NCBI GenBank assembly: GCA_030674155.1
Contig: CM060344.1
Span: 34,667,217 to 34,731,216, forward strand
Reading direction: 5' to 3'
Length of the DNA: 64,000 nt
From: Stramonita haemastoma
Taxonomy: Eukaryota > Mollusca > Gastropoda > Neogastropoda > Muricidae
Both the position numbers and the translations under genes were made by a program. Numbering within the stretch: position 1 is the stretch's first letter; every line of letters starts with the position of its first letter. Positions 23,807 to 37,238 of this stretch are shown here, piece by piece. Under the pieces are notes generated by a model. The model saw only the letters and a list, made by a program, of their open reading frames with translations, had not been told where the DNA came from and made no database searches.

Positions 23807-24452
23807 AACTGTACACTCCCTCACCAGAAAGATGAAGTTAATCAATTGCCAGTGCATACATGTACGAACAATACGACGACAACGAGGACAACTGCCCACG
23901 CTCCCCAACAATTCTAAACAGCCCTGTCAACACACAACACCAACACAACACTGACAGCTGTTGAACATTCACACACTGCCGGCCATAAACGGTGTAAAGT
24001 GTAAAGCACACTCAGGCAGCAAGAGCACAACTACATATGATCCTGGTCAATTCTTCACAGGGTAAAAAACCGTTTACAATATCTAGACAAAGAGAGAGAA
24101 GGACCTTGCCACGATCAATCTGCCTGAAACACACACACTCACACACACACACTACCTTAATTAAAATTGTTGAAAAGTGCTTAGATGACTCCTCAAGGAG
24201 TCGGAGAGAAGTCGAGAAGTCAAAGTTATTAAAGTGAAGTGAAGGAAGCAGTCAGAATGTTTGGGGGACTGTTCTACATGACAGGCTAAGGGGTGGTGTG
24301 GTGTACCTACCCTGGAGTCATTTCACCTGGGGCTACTACACCTGACTGAACTAATGACCATGTCTGGGGACACAAAGTGGCTGGACAGCGGTATGACCGA
24401 CTGACTGACCAGGCCACCCCTCCATCCATGTGTCCAATGTCCAGTCTGCTTG

Positions 24453-25198
<746 letters not shown>

Positions 25199-25389
25199 AG
25201 TTCTGTAAGTGTGTGTATACTGCCCAGGAAATTTAGAAGTGCGACACTGACAGCTCTCTCCATGTGTCCACAATGAACTATCATTAGAGTAAAGCACAGC
25301 CACAAAAATGCCACTGTACATAATCCTTCCCCCTTCTAAAGCATCAGGAGAATTAGCAACATGGTTTACATTTCATATCCCCACTCTGA

Positions 25390-25755
<366 letters not shown>

Positions 25756-26036
25756 CCTCCCTGTGATGGAGAGATGCAACAAAACAACTCTCTCCTTGTG
25801 TCCACGCACCACACTACAGTGAACTAGGTTACAGCTGAACCACAAAAATGTCATTGTACTGTAGTTATTCCTTTCCTGTACAGGAAGGAAGAGCTACACT
25901 GAAATGAGTACACAGTCCCCTTTCTTTTGAATTGCTGAAAGATTATCTATTTAAAGTATTTTCATATTTCCTTTCTGGGTGGTCGATAGGTTGGTGAGTT
26001 GGTGGACGCTTGAGCTCTGGTTCTCCCATGATACAC

Positions 26037-26042
26037 GTGTGT

Positions 26043-26098
<56 letters not shown>

Positions 26099-26186
26099 GG
26101 TGTGGTGTGTGACGGTGATGTGGTGTGTGGTGTGGTGTGTGTGTGTGTGTGTGTGTGTGGTAGTGTGGTGATGTGTGTGGGGGTGT

Positions 26187-26218
<32 letters not shown>

Positions 26219-26224
26219 GTGTGG

Positions 26225-26269
<45 letters not shown>

Positions 26270-26282
26270 TGTGTGGTGTGTG

Positions 26283-26329
<47 letters not shown>

Positions 26330-26550
26330 TGTGTGTACTGTGTGTGTGCTGTGTTATGTTTTCCGTGTGACTGCTTTCTGTGATCAATATTTTCCTTAAT
26401 ACTGCAGAACATGATGCTTATCGCATGAATACTTTCCAAACGGGAATGAAAATTTACAAACAAAACAAGAAATTCGCCCGCAGCGCAGCGCAGCACAGCA
26501 CAGCGCAGCGCAGACAGCGCAGCGCAGCGCAGCGCAGCGCAGCGCAGCTG

Positions 26551-26622
<72 letters not shown>
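26037..26622. repeat. (GT)n block, GCGCA pentamer array, (CA)n block
   Basis: GT/GGT repeats 26037-26352; CAGCG-type pentamer repeats 26479-26548; CA array 26554-26622. Confidence 0.95.
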
Positions 26623-26626
<4 letters not shown>

Positions 26627-26649
26627 GTATAAGACTGAGTCAAGAGTTA

Positions 26650-27880
26650 CATCCATTCGCTTCATGGATTATGGATTTTTTCATTAAAAAATTTGAATTT
26701 TAAAAACAGGCGATAATGCTATGAAATGCCCTTTTACTATTCAAAACTGTTTTGGAAAGAAAATATATATATTATTATATTGATTTAATCAAAAATCCAG
26801 TCTTTGTAAAGTCTTCTGTCTGAGAACTACCCTCACAACTTAAAAATCTGAAAATTTTCATCAGTTTATGATAGATTTCAAGTGATTTCTAATTCTGATG
26901 ATATTCATGTATGGTAACGTGATATTTTTTTAACTCAAAACAATATCAAAATATTATCAAATACAAGGTAAGAGAATAATCTAAACTTCAAGAAAAATCT
27001 AAACTTCAAGAATAATCTAAACTTCTAATAATGGTTTCCTAGAAAAATTGAGAGGAAGGAGGGGTAAGCTTCTTCAAACTAAATCAATGAATCCAATCAC
27101 TCGGTATGATACTGAACAATGATGATTGATACAGGTTGATAATGATGATGATCATGGTCAATATTGCACCCTATGACAATGACCGATGTAATAGCATGGA
27201 ACATGACAACAATGAACAAAAAACACAGATGATAATGACAAACAATATCATCAGGCAGTAGAACACAAGAATAATCACACACACCACAATGAGGATTAGT
27301 AAACAAATCACAAGACAATGGACTCAAGCTACAGTACAATGGATAGCAACTGATGAAACACAGAACGACAGATGACGATGACAACACGACACACTAATAT
27401 AAACAAAATGACGAAAATAACACAGACAATAACAACAACAAAATACACAAACCATAAAAGACAAGACAATCATCACATAGCAACAGATAAACCCTTCCTT
27501 AGCCATTAGACCACCAAAAAAAAAATCATTATGGGTAATAAAAACAAACCAAAAAAAAAAGAAAGGGGGGAAATGAAAAAAAAAAAAATTAATTAATTAA
27601 TTTTCCTGTCCTGCCAAGAGGTATGTATAGTATAGCTGCTGTGTCACTTACCTGAAGAATCTGTGAGACACAAGCACCTACCAACAACATGCTAATTATG
27701 CCAAGTACATACATACATGTATAATACAAGTGTATCAATCAGAGGTACAAGCAAAGGGGAGTAACCAAAGTGAAAATACCTACAGCATGTCTCTCACATC
27801 ACATCACATCCCCACCCACCCTCCCTGGCAAAATCTTTCAGGAGCAAGCATGTCAGTGAACACACAGGGGCACACATGGA
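26650..27880. other. CLK intron 3: no feature beyond low complexity
   Basis: AT-rich; GATGAT/GACAAT words and a TTAATTAATTAATT stretch near 27590. No exon or element recognised. 28140-29150 is similar. Confidence 0.55.
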
Positions 27881-27896
27881 CATAAAACACACCACA

Positions 27897-27963
<67 letters not shown>

Positions 27964-28047
27964 TACCCAGTCACACACCTGTGCATGGCATGTACCTGTC
28001 AAACCATGATTTTAAAACTCATCTGTCCCAACACTCGCACATGCATG

Positions 28048-28102
<55 letters not shown>

Positions 28103-28103
28103 C
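27897..28103. repeat. Two (CA)n microsatellites
   Basis: CA arrays 27897-27961 and 28051-28103. Confidence 0.95.
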
Positions 28104-29175
28104 ATACAAACACACATGCACACACACATGCACACGCTGTGCATAAAGTTGATGCTTTTTTTTTTCCTCCTGAATTTGATGGTTGTCATGTTCACTGTCT
28201 CGGACCGACGGTGTTTATTCCTAAGCTGTCTTACTTAGGATACAGACAAGGCAGACTTGAGTGTGTCGTCTCCAGACAACTCCCACCTTCATAGGAACAG
28301 CCTTTGTTACGGAAGTTCTTCTATTTGGGAATCCTTCAAACTGTTTCTTTGTTTACGATGAACAGTAAGTGCCTAGTCAAAAATTACTGATGCAGACATA
28401 AGACTGACAAGACCCCAAATCACTAACAATGACTCAATTTGGAATCTATCCAACAGGCCAAAAATTCATCAGTAACTTCAAATAATTTTTTGTGTGGAAA
28501 ATTCACAGTCATACTTATTGGTACAACTCAAATATTTGCCAAAAAAAGAAAATTTTCGGCAACTTGAAAGCCTTTTCTACAGGCCAATGATACAGTCCTT
28601 TGTGATTTGAAAGCCTTTATCCAAGTTTTACTTGCCGTCATACTCAGTAACCAACACCAAACATCTGCTTGGCCAAAAATTTCAGTGCAGCACATTCTAC
28701 ATTCATTTCTTTGTCCACCTGGAAAAACCTGTAACTGATTTTCCGCTTTTCAGCTAGTCAAGGTAGCTGACTGTTCGGTGTAACCACTACATTTTTTTGT
28801 CTGCTCAAAACAGAAAGATGCACTGCGACAGATTCTGTTCAATCAAAAAAAAAATCTCCTCACTACACCTAAACTTTTGGGGGAGGCAAAAAAAAAAGTG
28901 AATCAACATACTCTCGCACACACACACACATACACACATGCAAACAATTCAACAACAACAACAAAAAAAAGAACTTCGTCCGAAGCAATACTACGTGTTT
29001 ACACCTATCAGTTTTTTCTTTGCGCACTGAAAGAATGCATGTCTCAGCGGAGATTCTCAAGGTGTGTTTTTCATGCTGAATGAAACTATAAAAAAAATAT
29101 AGAAAAAAAACAAAAACTTTTCACAACGGTTTGAAATTCCTCGTACGTCACTAACGTCCTTCAACACCCACTCAC

Positions 29176-29410
29176 CCGACTGACCAGTGACGAGGAGTCG
29201 CGGCGGCCTCGGTGTCGATCATCGTCCCGGTAACGTTTCTGACGGCGTCGGCGATGACGACGACTGTTGCTGGAGCTGACGTGGCTGCCGCGGCGGTAGT
29301 GGGGGCTGCGGTCTCGTGTGGACACGTGTGTCGGGCGTTCCATGGAGCGGTCTCTGTAGTGGTTCATTTCAGGACGGCGGTCGTAGATGTCGTAGTGCTC
29401 AGGGGAGTAG
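29176..29410 (-). CDS. CLK kinase exon 3: RS-rich linker
   Basis: 235 nt (one base plus 78 codons) between the acceptor GGTACAG|CTACTCC and the strong donor CGG|GTGAGTGG. The product starts YSPEHYDIYDRRPEMNHYRD, continues with SPHYRRG and SRRHRRRRQKRYRDDDRHRG, and ends SSSLVSR. It is rich in Arg, Ser, His and Asp, as expected for the CLK N-terminal region. It enters at phase 2 and leaves at phase 0, compatible with exons 2 and 4. The acceptor and first nine exon bases are repeated twice more in the intron just upstream (see 29400-29640). Base composition is far more GC-rich than the flanking intron. Confidence 0.87.
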
Positions 29411-29640
29411 CTGTACCACACACGCACACACAGCAAATGAGAAGAGACTCTAGACGACTGACTGTATCAACTTCACAGAAAAGAGACTCGGGAACAGTAC
29501 AGGGAAGTAGCTGTACCACACACACACAGTAGATGAGACTGATTACTGACTGTATCAACTTCACAGAGAAGAGAAGAGAGGAACAGTACAGGATAGTAGC
29601 TGTGCCACACACACACACACAGCAGACAAGAGGTTCAAAA
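29400..29640 (-). repeat. ~95-bp tandem triplication containing the CLK exon 3 acceptor
   Basis: On the coding strand GTGTGTGG(T/C)ACAGCTACT occurs with junctions at 29411 (the real exon start), 29511 and 29600. Each is followed by YCCCT or ATCCT. The intervening sequence CTGTATCAACTTCACAGA is also repeated. Confidence 0.8.
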
Positions 29641-29892
29641 CAACTACAACAACTTTAAAGAGAAAGCCAGACCAGCACAACTACAGTCTAGAACGTTTCA
29701 AGGTAGCCTCACTCATACCACATGTACATATTCATGAAATCGTATGGCAGTAAAGCAGGAAAGCACTCTTAAAAACAACAAAAGGTGAAAAAGGAAACTG
29801 AAAGTAACATTACAATGGCGATCTGTGAAAGTTTCAGTCAGCAGACTTAGCACTATACACAATTCTAGTCCTTTTTCAGTTTTTGTTTTTGT

Positions 29893-30290
29893 TCCTTGGC
29901 TACACTTCTGAGGTTCACCAATGGTGAAATATACAACCCTTTTTTTCCCCACCGAGAAGATAGCCACATATATTTGAACTTCAGGGATAACGTCTAAACA
30001 TTACACCACTGTGCATGCCTTTTTAAAATTGTTATTTTGTCATCTGTTCCTACTGGCACACTATGTCCTACTCTTCTGAAATGTGGTGGGGTTTTAACAT
30101 ATGCACACCATCTTCTACATCATGCATTCACACACAGGACCTTTGTGTAAAGTCTCATCCAAAGGAATTTCAAGGAAAGTGGAGTTGGCACTGATGTTAA
30201 CTCCAGGGAAAAACTCCCCTCGAACGGGTGCCATAGTGGTGTCTCAATCCCAGGCTATCAGATCACATGTTAAAAACAGTAACCACTGGG
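29893..30290 (-). mobile_element. SINE (family A body, family B tail), minus orientation
   Basis: Body blocks GTCATCTGTTCCTACTGGCA, AGTCTCATCCAAAGGA and GATGTTAACTCCAGGG, with the head ending near AATCCCAGGCTATCAGAT. The tail is TTGTTCCTTGGCTACACTTC...GGTTCACCAATGGTGAAAT. It lies in CLK intron 2. Confidence 0.7.
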
Positions 30291-30299
30291 TGTTCCCCC

Positions 30300-31330
30300 C
30301 TCCCCAAATCTCTTTTTGATTACACAGTATACCCACTTGCAGGCCATCCACCTCTATTTTACTACCATACAGGAACCTGCAGGCAGTGAAAAAATGATTC
30401 TGCTGTGCACAGAAAAGGCTTAATGAATCCAATGATGCCCAGTGACTTTTTTTTTTTAGGGTTTTTTGGGGTGGGGGGAGGGGTGGGGGGAGGGGGGTGG
30501 GGCAAAAACCAGAAAATATTCTTTAAAAAACCAGAGCACAGGAATTGCTGCTAAAAACAAAAAATTCTGAGGAAAAAGAAGGGAAAGGTTGGCAGCTGTG
30601 CTAGGTCATCATAGCTTCAAAACAACAGAAAGTGTGGAAAGTGAATACCTAACAGTAACACCATACACCTGCCTGCTTGCTAACTAAAAAGAGTTGGAGA
30701 AAAAAATAACTTCAGATCGCATTGAACTCATTGAATTCAAGATCACAAAGAGCTTGCCAACACCCACAGTTCACATGAACTTTAAAAATAAAAAAGTCGC
30801 CACAAAAGGCACTCCTTTCCAATCGTCAACCATGGCCCTCAACAAATATCTGTGCTTCATGAAAGGGCAATTTTCTAATTTCCACTTGACTGCCTCTACA
30901 CTTCACTTTCAACTCAGCAAGACATTATTTTAAAAGGCTGCTGAAATAGATAGAGCGTAACAACAGATTTTGGGGTCCAGGATATCTAGGTACTTTTTGT
31001 TGATTTTTTGTACTCCATACATGTACAAACACATACATGTGTATGTGTATTATTTATTGTCTGGAGCATCATCTTGCTGCAGTGTTAGCCTTCATTTACT
31101 CAAGTCATAACTTGAGTTTTCAACTAGACATCCACTTCCCTGTTAGTCTTTCTGATGAGACTTGTATTAAACCAAGATCCTGTGTGCAAACACTGTACAT
31201 CATCTTGCACACATATCACCACCCATCCAAGTTTTGCAGTGCTACCAGAAGGCCAACTTATCTGATGGGATGGACGATACAAACATACCCAGCATGCTAT
31301 CTGAAACATGGAGAGGGATAGGTTTCCCCA
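30300..31330. other. CLK intron 2: no gene seen
   Basis: Contains a G-rich run (30460-30500) and AT-rich unique sequence. A 79-codon plus frame at 30694 has no supporting features. Confidence 0.5.
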
Positions 31331-31567
31331 GATTCTAACTTATCGAAAACACACAGTTTGAAAAATCAAGTACAGAATTACAACACCCCAACTGAATAAA
31401 TAAGACAATTAAAATATAAAAAAAGAGGAAAAGAAAAACAAGTTGGTAGTAGCCCAAGTTACATTTTTGTTTCCCATTAGAATTAGATTTGCAAGCCAAA
31501 TTCAACTTTGAAGAAAGATGGGTGTATTTTAACAGTGGATTTATAATGGTAAAAGATATCAACAAAC

Positions 31568-31713
31568 CATCTGCTACGGGATCGGGAACGACGAGATCGA
31601 CCAGTGTCGTAGTAGTCATTGTAGCTACTTCCTCTGTGGCGCTTGTGATGGCGATAGTTGTCTTCATAGGAATAATCCCGACTGTGGGATCGCTTGCGAC
31701 GTGAACGAGGCAT
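31568..31713 (-). CDS. CLK kinase exon 2: start codon and RS-rich N-terminus
   Basis: The exon starts at ATG (31711-31713) directly after a pyrimidine-rich acceptor ending TTTTTCAG. It encodes 48 residues plus two bases, beginning MPRSRRKRSHSRDYSYEDNY and ending in repeated RS/SR dipeptides (TGRSRRSRSRSR). The donor is TG|GTTTGT, somewhat weak, giving phase 2. It joins the first base of exon 3 to make a Cys codon. Such a short basic, Ser/Arg- and Tyr-rich N-terminus is typical of CLK proteins, where it directs nuclear speckle localisation and SR-protein binding. An alternative donor eight codons earlier cannot be excluded without transcripts. Confidence 0.85.
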
Positions 31714-31967
31714 CTGAAAAAGACAAAATTTCATTAAATTCATTTAAAATTACTAGAAATATTTTTTATAACACTGATAATTTCAGATGGGGAAATGTAG
31801 AGAGAGCGCTTTGGTGCTGAAAAATAGCCTTAGCTCTGAACACAGGCTGTCCAATGCTTTCAAAATAATCTGGTGCAATGTACATAGCTCCCACTTGATT
31901 ATAATGTCTCAAGACTGACATAAAGATAATATAAATATATATGAATGGATGCTTCATTCCTTGGGGG

Positions 31968-32290
31968 AGCAGGATAGCCAAGTGGTCAGAGTGCTGAGCT
32001 CGCAATCTAACAGAGTGGGTTTGAGCTACCACTTTGTAACCTGTTATACTGTAAGTATGGTAGTGGGGATTCCCCACCCCCATCCCTGGAGTTAACATTG
32101 AATACCCACTCCACTTCCCAAAAAACTCTTAGGATGAGCCTATAAACTGAGGTTTCATGTACAAATGCAGGCAGAACACCATGAGCACATGTTAAAATCT
32201 GTTCCGCCTTTCCAGGAAGTAGTATGAGGTTCAAACCCAGGTACACTGTAGATAATATTTATCCCCTTTTTTTTTTCAATATTCCAGGAA
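31968..32290 (+). mobile_element. SINE family A, with divergent 3' end
   Basis: Head GCAGGATAGCCAAGTGGTCA and GTGGGTTTGAGCTACC (A/B box-like), body GGAGTTAACATTGAATACC and GATGAGCCTATAAACTGAGG. The usual GTAGGCCACTGTGTGCC block is replaced after GGAAGTAGTATGAGG. Confidence 0.75.
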
Positions 32291-32579
32291 AAAGAAAGGT
32301 ACATGTTCATACTACATGAGGTAGAAAAAAAATAGTATGTCAATTATCAGTATCTAGATCAACCTGGCAATGATGACTTGCTGATTCGGACTATCTTCAT
32401 TTCCCAAGTATTGTATAGGTGTGGTCATAATTCAGCCCAGGAACGTACTGTTTTAGGATATTATATGAGGAACCTATACGGTATAGATGGGATGAACATG
32501 TAACTTTTTTTTGTAAGTTACTAAGACTACCTTGGCTTGTGTATCATGGCAGGCAAATTAATTTTTGTGCCTTACCATC

Positions 32580-32830
32580 CCAAATACCCCTCCCCTCCTG
32601 GAGTGATTTGGATGAGACTGTAAACCCAGGTCCTGTGTGCAAAAACCTGCAGAATATCTTGCAAACATGTTAAAACCTGTTCCACTATTCTGAGGAGTTG
32701 GCCACTGTGAGCTGGTGGGAACAGATCTATGACACAATTTCAAAAATGCATGATATACACATGGGGACTGGATGTAGACAAAACACATGAGTGTTTACTA
32801 CATTATCCTTGAAATAAAAATAAATATAAA
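32580..32830 (+). mobile_element. SINE family A, 5'-truncated
   Basis: GATGAGACTGTAAACCCAGG, GAGGAGTTGGCCACTGTGAG, CATGGGGACTGGATGTAGAC and TTATCCTTGAAATAAAAAT. Confidence 0.75.
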
Positions 32831-33211
32831 CTCCCCCCCCCCCCAAAAACAAAAAAAAAAAAAAAAACCTGGAGTGCTGCTATGCACTATCAATAGAATC
32901 ATACTTGGTAAATAAATAATATTAATAAATTATATAGAAATAATATACTAAAATAGAGTGACCAAAAAAAAGTGATTTTAGTCAGGTGGGGTTCAGGTTA
33001 ACAATTTTGAGATTTTTTTTTTATTGTCTATAAAATTATCTTTCTTCTACCTTGTGCTGAAGTATTCAGGTGTAATTTTGTTTCCTTTTGCTTAAAAAAT
33101 GGATTTAAAAAAAAAAAAAAAAAACCACCTCCTCATCCTGACCACCTACCTAGCATAATGCAAAATTTGTCAATTTCTCATTTTGTCACTTCCTGGAGTC
33201 TAATCGTAATC

Positions 33212-33338
33212 GAGTAGGCCACTGTGTGCCGGTGGGAACAGGTAACAAAATTCACATAACTGCTTACACATGGGGACTGAATGTAAAACAGCACATGAGT
33301 GCTTTATTCCATTATCCTCAATATAAAAGAAAGGAGAA
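33212..33338 (+). mobile_element. SINE family A, 3' third
   Basis: GTAGGCCACTGTGTGCCGGT through CACATGGGGACTGAATGT to TTATCCTCAATATAAAAG. Confidence 0.8.
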
Positions 33339-34329
33339 AAAAAAATTCTGGCAATGTTTTCATTGCTCAATACAAAGATTTAACCAAACTGGCAGAAGCA
33401 TGGAGCACTTCAAGCAAATCTTGCATCCAAATGTATGTCTATTGTCTATGCAGCCTTTAATTTTCACTTTTGCCTGAAAAAAATTAATAACAGTGCAAAA
33501 GACATTACCTCCCCTGCCCCTGGTCCTTCCTCTACTGTGATTAGAATTTAAGTGCCTTTCCTAAAATATTTTTTATTCTATTAGAACCCGAGTATCTTGC
33601 TCTGTTTTAAGGTAATTTAAATTTACCTTCTAAAAGTAGAGAGAAAATATTTTCCACCAGAGTGCTGCAGGTCAAAGAGTAAACTGACCATGTGTTATAG
33701 TTATAATACATTCATCAAAGACAAAACACCAACTGACCAAAGAAGAAACAATGATTATTAGTTATTTTGATTATTGATACACTTGCCCAAAACACTCATT
33801 TTTCTTTACAGTTCCATGCCAATGTATTTCATTTCGGTGGAACAATATCCAATAGGCTATGCCTGCATTTTTTCCCCTTGAATTATGTTAAAAACAAAAT
33901 ACTATGAATTATTATATTTCAGCTATATTCACGACAATTGACATGAATTTTTTTTTTTTTTACATAGGCCCTAGCCTAACAATTAACATCTGGTCTACCC
34001 TGTAACAGTGTAAGTACTCTCTAGATAGATGAACTGATCGTATTGTCTATTTAAAATTACAATCGTCAATAATCAAGTAAATTTTCAATCTGACACAGAA
34101 CAACACCTTTTCGTGGTCAAAAGTTCGAGGCCTACGAGTAGGACGCATGATAATTTAACTGCGATCTAGACCTGATCTATCCTTTGCTAAAACATGCCTT
34201 ATGTAGACCCACGATCTATTTACACACAATTTCCGAGACTGGTAACTTTCTAAAAAGTGACCACGACATATATAATACACGAGCTGTTTGTTGTTTTGTT
34301 AAGGTTTTCTATTTTAAATGATTTCTTAC

Positions 34330-34405
34330 CTGTAAGGCCTGTTGAGCGATACGCTTGCGCATAAATTTCACAAGACAGAAGCGACTTCGTCAAAAAATGG
34401 CGGAC
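34330..34405 (-). other. CLK exon 1, 5' untranslated (5' end approximate)
   Basis: The coding strand reads GGCCTTACAG|GTAAGAAATC, a near-perfect 5' splice site with the exon ending at 34330. No start codon leading into the RS frame occurs in it, and exon 2 begins exactly at an ATG after a TTTTTCAG acceptor, so this exon would be wholly 5' UTR. The upstream limit is a guess based on the YY1-type motif. Another first exon further right is possible. Confidence 0.6.
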
Positions 34406-34480
34406 CACTGAACAAGAAGCGAAACGCTACAATATTACGGGTGTGAAATAGCAACCTTGTCAATAACCAATAATTCGGTC
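34390..34480 (-). promoter_or_regulatory. Probable CLK promoter/TSS with YY1-type and CCAAT motifs
   Basis: Just upstream of the exon 1 splice donor the sequence AAAATGGCGG (34394-34403, plus strand; CCGCCATTTT on the coding strand) matches the YY1-type element often found at TSSs of housekeeping genes. A CCAAT core (ACCAATAAT, near 34467 on the plus strand) lies about 65 bp further upstream. No TATA box is placed convincingly. The exact transcription start is inferred, not seen. Confidence 0.5.
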
Positions 34481-34844
34481 ACGCTGAAATACAAAAATTA
34501 CATTAAGTCATAACCAGCATTATACTCAGATAAACATACTTACATTTTCCCACAAAAAGTCGAGATTAATTCGTCGGCAAGTGGACACTATTGAAGTTAA
34601 TACATCCATTAGCCAGTGGTACAGCTGTTTTGATTGGATCGTATTGCCCAATGAAATGTCAGAAGAAAAACTAACACAAAAGAGGATTTCATTTTGTTGT
34701 CTCCCTTGCTCTATGCTGGACAAAAAAAAAAAATAATGAAACAATCAGTTTAAATCCTTTACCAAGTAAAGTGGAGTAGTTACACAATGCATAGGATTTG
34801 TTTTCACATTGCCCTTGTTTCATAGAATACATGTGCGGGCACAC

Positions 34845-36480
34845 GATTTAATTCCTTTCACCCCTTTTGGGGCATGGAGGATAACAAACAAGTTAAACAG
34901 GAGAAAAGAAACCTTACAGCAATACATCCAAAAGTATTATCAATATCAACAGGAACTGAAAAGCAAGAATTCATCGCAAAATAATAAACAAACAATATTA
35001 AAGACTCAGGACATTTTTCAAAGATATGTAAATTTCTGTAAAAGACACAATCTACACTGCTTAAAGGCATCAAATCAAATTTCAAAAAATACCTGCAACT
35101 CTTATGAATTTTGATAGACAGAACTTGGACTGGACACACGCAGCACGCACGCACGCACGCACGCACCACACCACCACACCACACACACACACACACACAC
35201 ACACACGATTCAATATTTAATTCCTTTCACCCCTTTTGGGGTATGGAGGATTAGGCTACAAATTCAACAGGAGAATAAATCTAACAGCAATACATTCAAA
35301 AATTATATCATTACTAACTGAACTGAACCAAACAGCAAGAGTTCACTGTAAATTGACAAATAACATTAAAATTTCGAAACATAAGTATATTAATTTATTT
35401 TAATACATAATGTACACTTGTCAGTGACAACAAACAAAATTTAAAGAAATACCTGCAATTCCTATGAATCTTGATAGACGTGAAAACTTTTCGGATTTAA
35501 GTTTCATCAGCCTACAAAAATTATGAATGGACATGGGTTGAAGAAAATGCTGGGGAATAAAAGATTGTCGAAAATGTATAAAGTGGGGATAAAATTAAAT
35601 TCATCCCCTAAAACATGCATGTTGCATTTTGAACACATTCTTTCTTCCCGTGATATGTTATGGAAACGTCCAACCTCAATTGGAAGCTTGTGACAACTAG
35701 AATGAAATTTCAAAAGAGCGTAAACGTATATATCTGATAGACAAGTTATATAGTTTTCCATACCAAAATTGATCTCATAGTTTCTATAATAAAGGTATCT
35801 ACTATTATCCCACAGCTCAGTTCTCCGTTCATTAACAAAAGTTACTATCAAGAAGGCTTTTGATATGTGAACTTGTAGAATTAATAGGCCTATTTAAAAG
35901 AAACTGTATCTTCCACAGTCATATCCACTTTGAACTAAAAAAAAATTTTTAATCGTATTTAGCCATGATGACTGAATCAAAGATTTGTCATGTAAATCTT
36001 TCATCATCTGGTAAACAAATTGATGACAGCTTTTCAGACTGGAAGTCAAGCAGCTGCATCCAGAAACGAACCATTCGAACAGAGACGAAACTAACAAGGG
36101 ATATCTGCCCGTTCCTCCATATACTACCGGAGTTGACATCGTACATTTAAGCGAAGAAAAAAAAAGTTTTTTTGAACATATCAATTATTTATTGCTAGGT
36201 TTTCATATCCCCAAATTTCAATCCATTCAGCAAAACGGGTACAACTACTTTATCGAGTAAATCAAGCATCACATCTATAGGTAGTTCTTTTTGCCGTGCA
36301 GTTCTTATCAAACTAAACATGACTTAAGCATCTTTATCATGAGCATTTTTCTTGCATTTTGCAAAACTACCACTCTTACTGTATTGATTCCTAAATATTT
36401 AAAACTATTAACAACTTCCAGCGCCTTTCCGCCATAGGCTACAAAAACATGTTACGAGATCTGTTACGGGCGAATATCAT
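34845..36480 (-). pseudogene. Decayed non-LTR retrotransposon (RT C-terminus), 3' end duplicated
   Basis: Read on the minus strand with frameshifts, 36480-36190 contains GGKALEVVNSFKYLGI and ARQKELPIDVMLDLLDKVVV, and 35850-35510 contains CHKLPIEVGRFHNI and CSKCNMHVLGDEFNF. The FKYLGI and C-x2-C...GDEF blocks are standard near the end of LINE reverse transcriptases. Several frames and stops show it is dead. Its 3' region is present twice (35205-35480 and 34845-35120), the copies separated by a CACGCA/CA tract. The 5' end stops at a CA tract near 36510. Confidence 0.75.
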
Positions 36481-36774
36481 GATTTTTGCTTTTCACTGGA
36501 TTCACAACACACACACACACACACACACCACACACAGAGCATTCGCACGTATACAAGTCAAATGAAATAGGAATATTTATTTTACTCGAGACATTCGCGA
36601 CACTCAATGTAAAATACACACTTAAACGACACTCTCAAACATGTTATTTACGGCAAAATAAAGCACGGATATCCGAACCTTTAATAAACTTTTTTTCTTC
36701 TTTTTTTTTTCTTTCTCTTTTTTTTTCATCTGTCTCTGAACAACAATAACTACTGGGCCCCATATTCAGGTGTC

Positions 36775-37066
36775 AGTTCAGTCTCTCTTAGTGAAACCAA
36801 TATGGTTTTTGCTGGGCATAAACTGTTTTTGCAAGTCCTTTTTGATCGGGCACGTCACAAGATCAAGAGACTTGCAAAAACACTACTGCAAAGGTACTGT
36901 CCAAGGAGGAAGGAAAAGAGGCAGACCAAGGACGAGATGGGAGGACATCAGCAATGGACAGGCCTAGAATTCAACAAAACTTGGAGAAAGGCAGAACAGA
37001 GAGAGGAATGGAGGGAACAAGTTGTCAAGTCTTCATGGTGCCCCCACGGTCGCCAGACTAAGGGAC

Positions 37067-37075
<9 letters not shown>
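36775..37075 (+). pseudogene. LINE 3' fragment (RTE-like C-terminus)
   Basis: Across two frames it encodes GHVTRSRDLQKHYCKGTVQG, GRKRGRPRTRWEDI, then WTGLEFNKTWRKAEQREEWR and CPHGRQTKGQIDR stop. This matches the familiar C-terminal tail of RTE-type elements (GxRxRGRxxxRWEDNI ... REEWR ... PQRPPRLRDR). One frameshift separates the halves. The element ends at the (GATA)n tract. Confidence 0.75.
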
Positions 37076-37100
<25 letters not shown>

Positions 37101-37174
37101 TAGATAGATAGATAGATAGTGTAGGTAGTAGGTAGTATAGAGTAGGTAGGTAGTAGGGATAGATAGAAGAAAGA

Positions 37175-37237
<63 letters not shown>
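37060..37237. repeat. (GATA)n microsatellite, 3' tail of the LINE fragment
   Basis: Begins exactly at the LINE stop codon region (GGACAGATAGATAG) and runs about 175 bp with a GTAGGTA interruption in the middle. Confidence 0.9.

Positions 37238-37238
<1 letters not shown>

Noticed and set aside
29212..29532. 106-residue plus-strand frame rich in Val/Ala
   Set aside because: It is antisense to CLK exon 3, and its openness follows from the Arg/Asp-rich codons on the other strand.
30694..30933. 79-codon plus frame in CLK intron 2
   Set aside because: Nothing recognisable in it, and it lies antisense within an intron.
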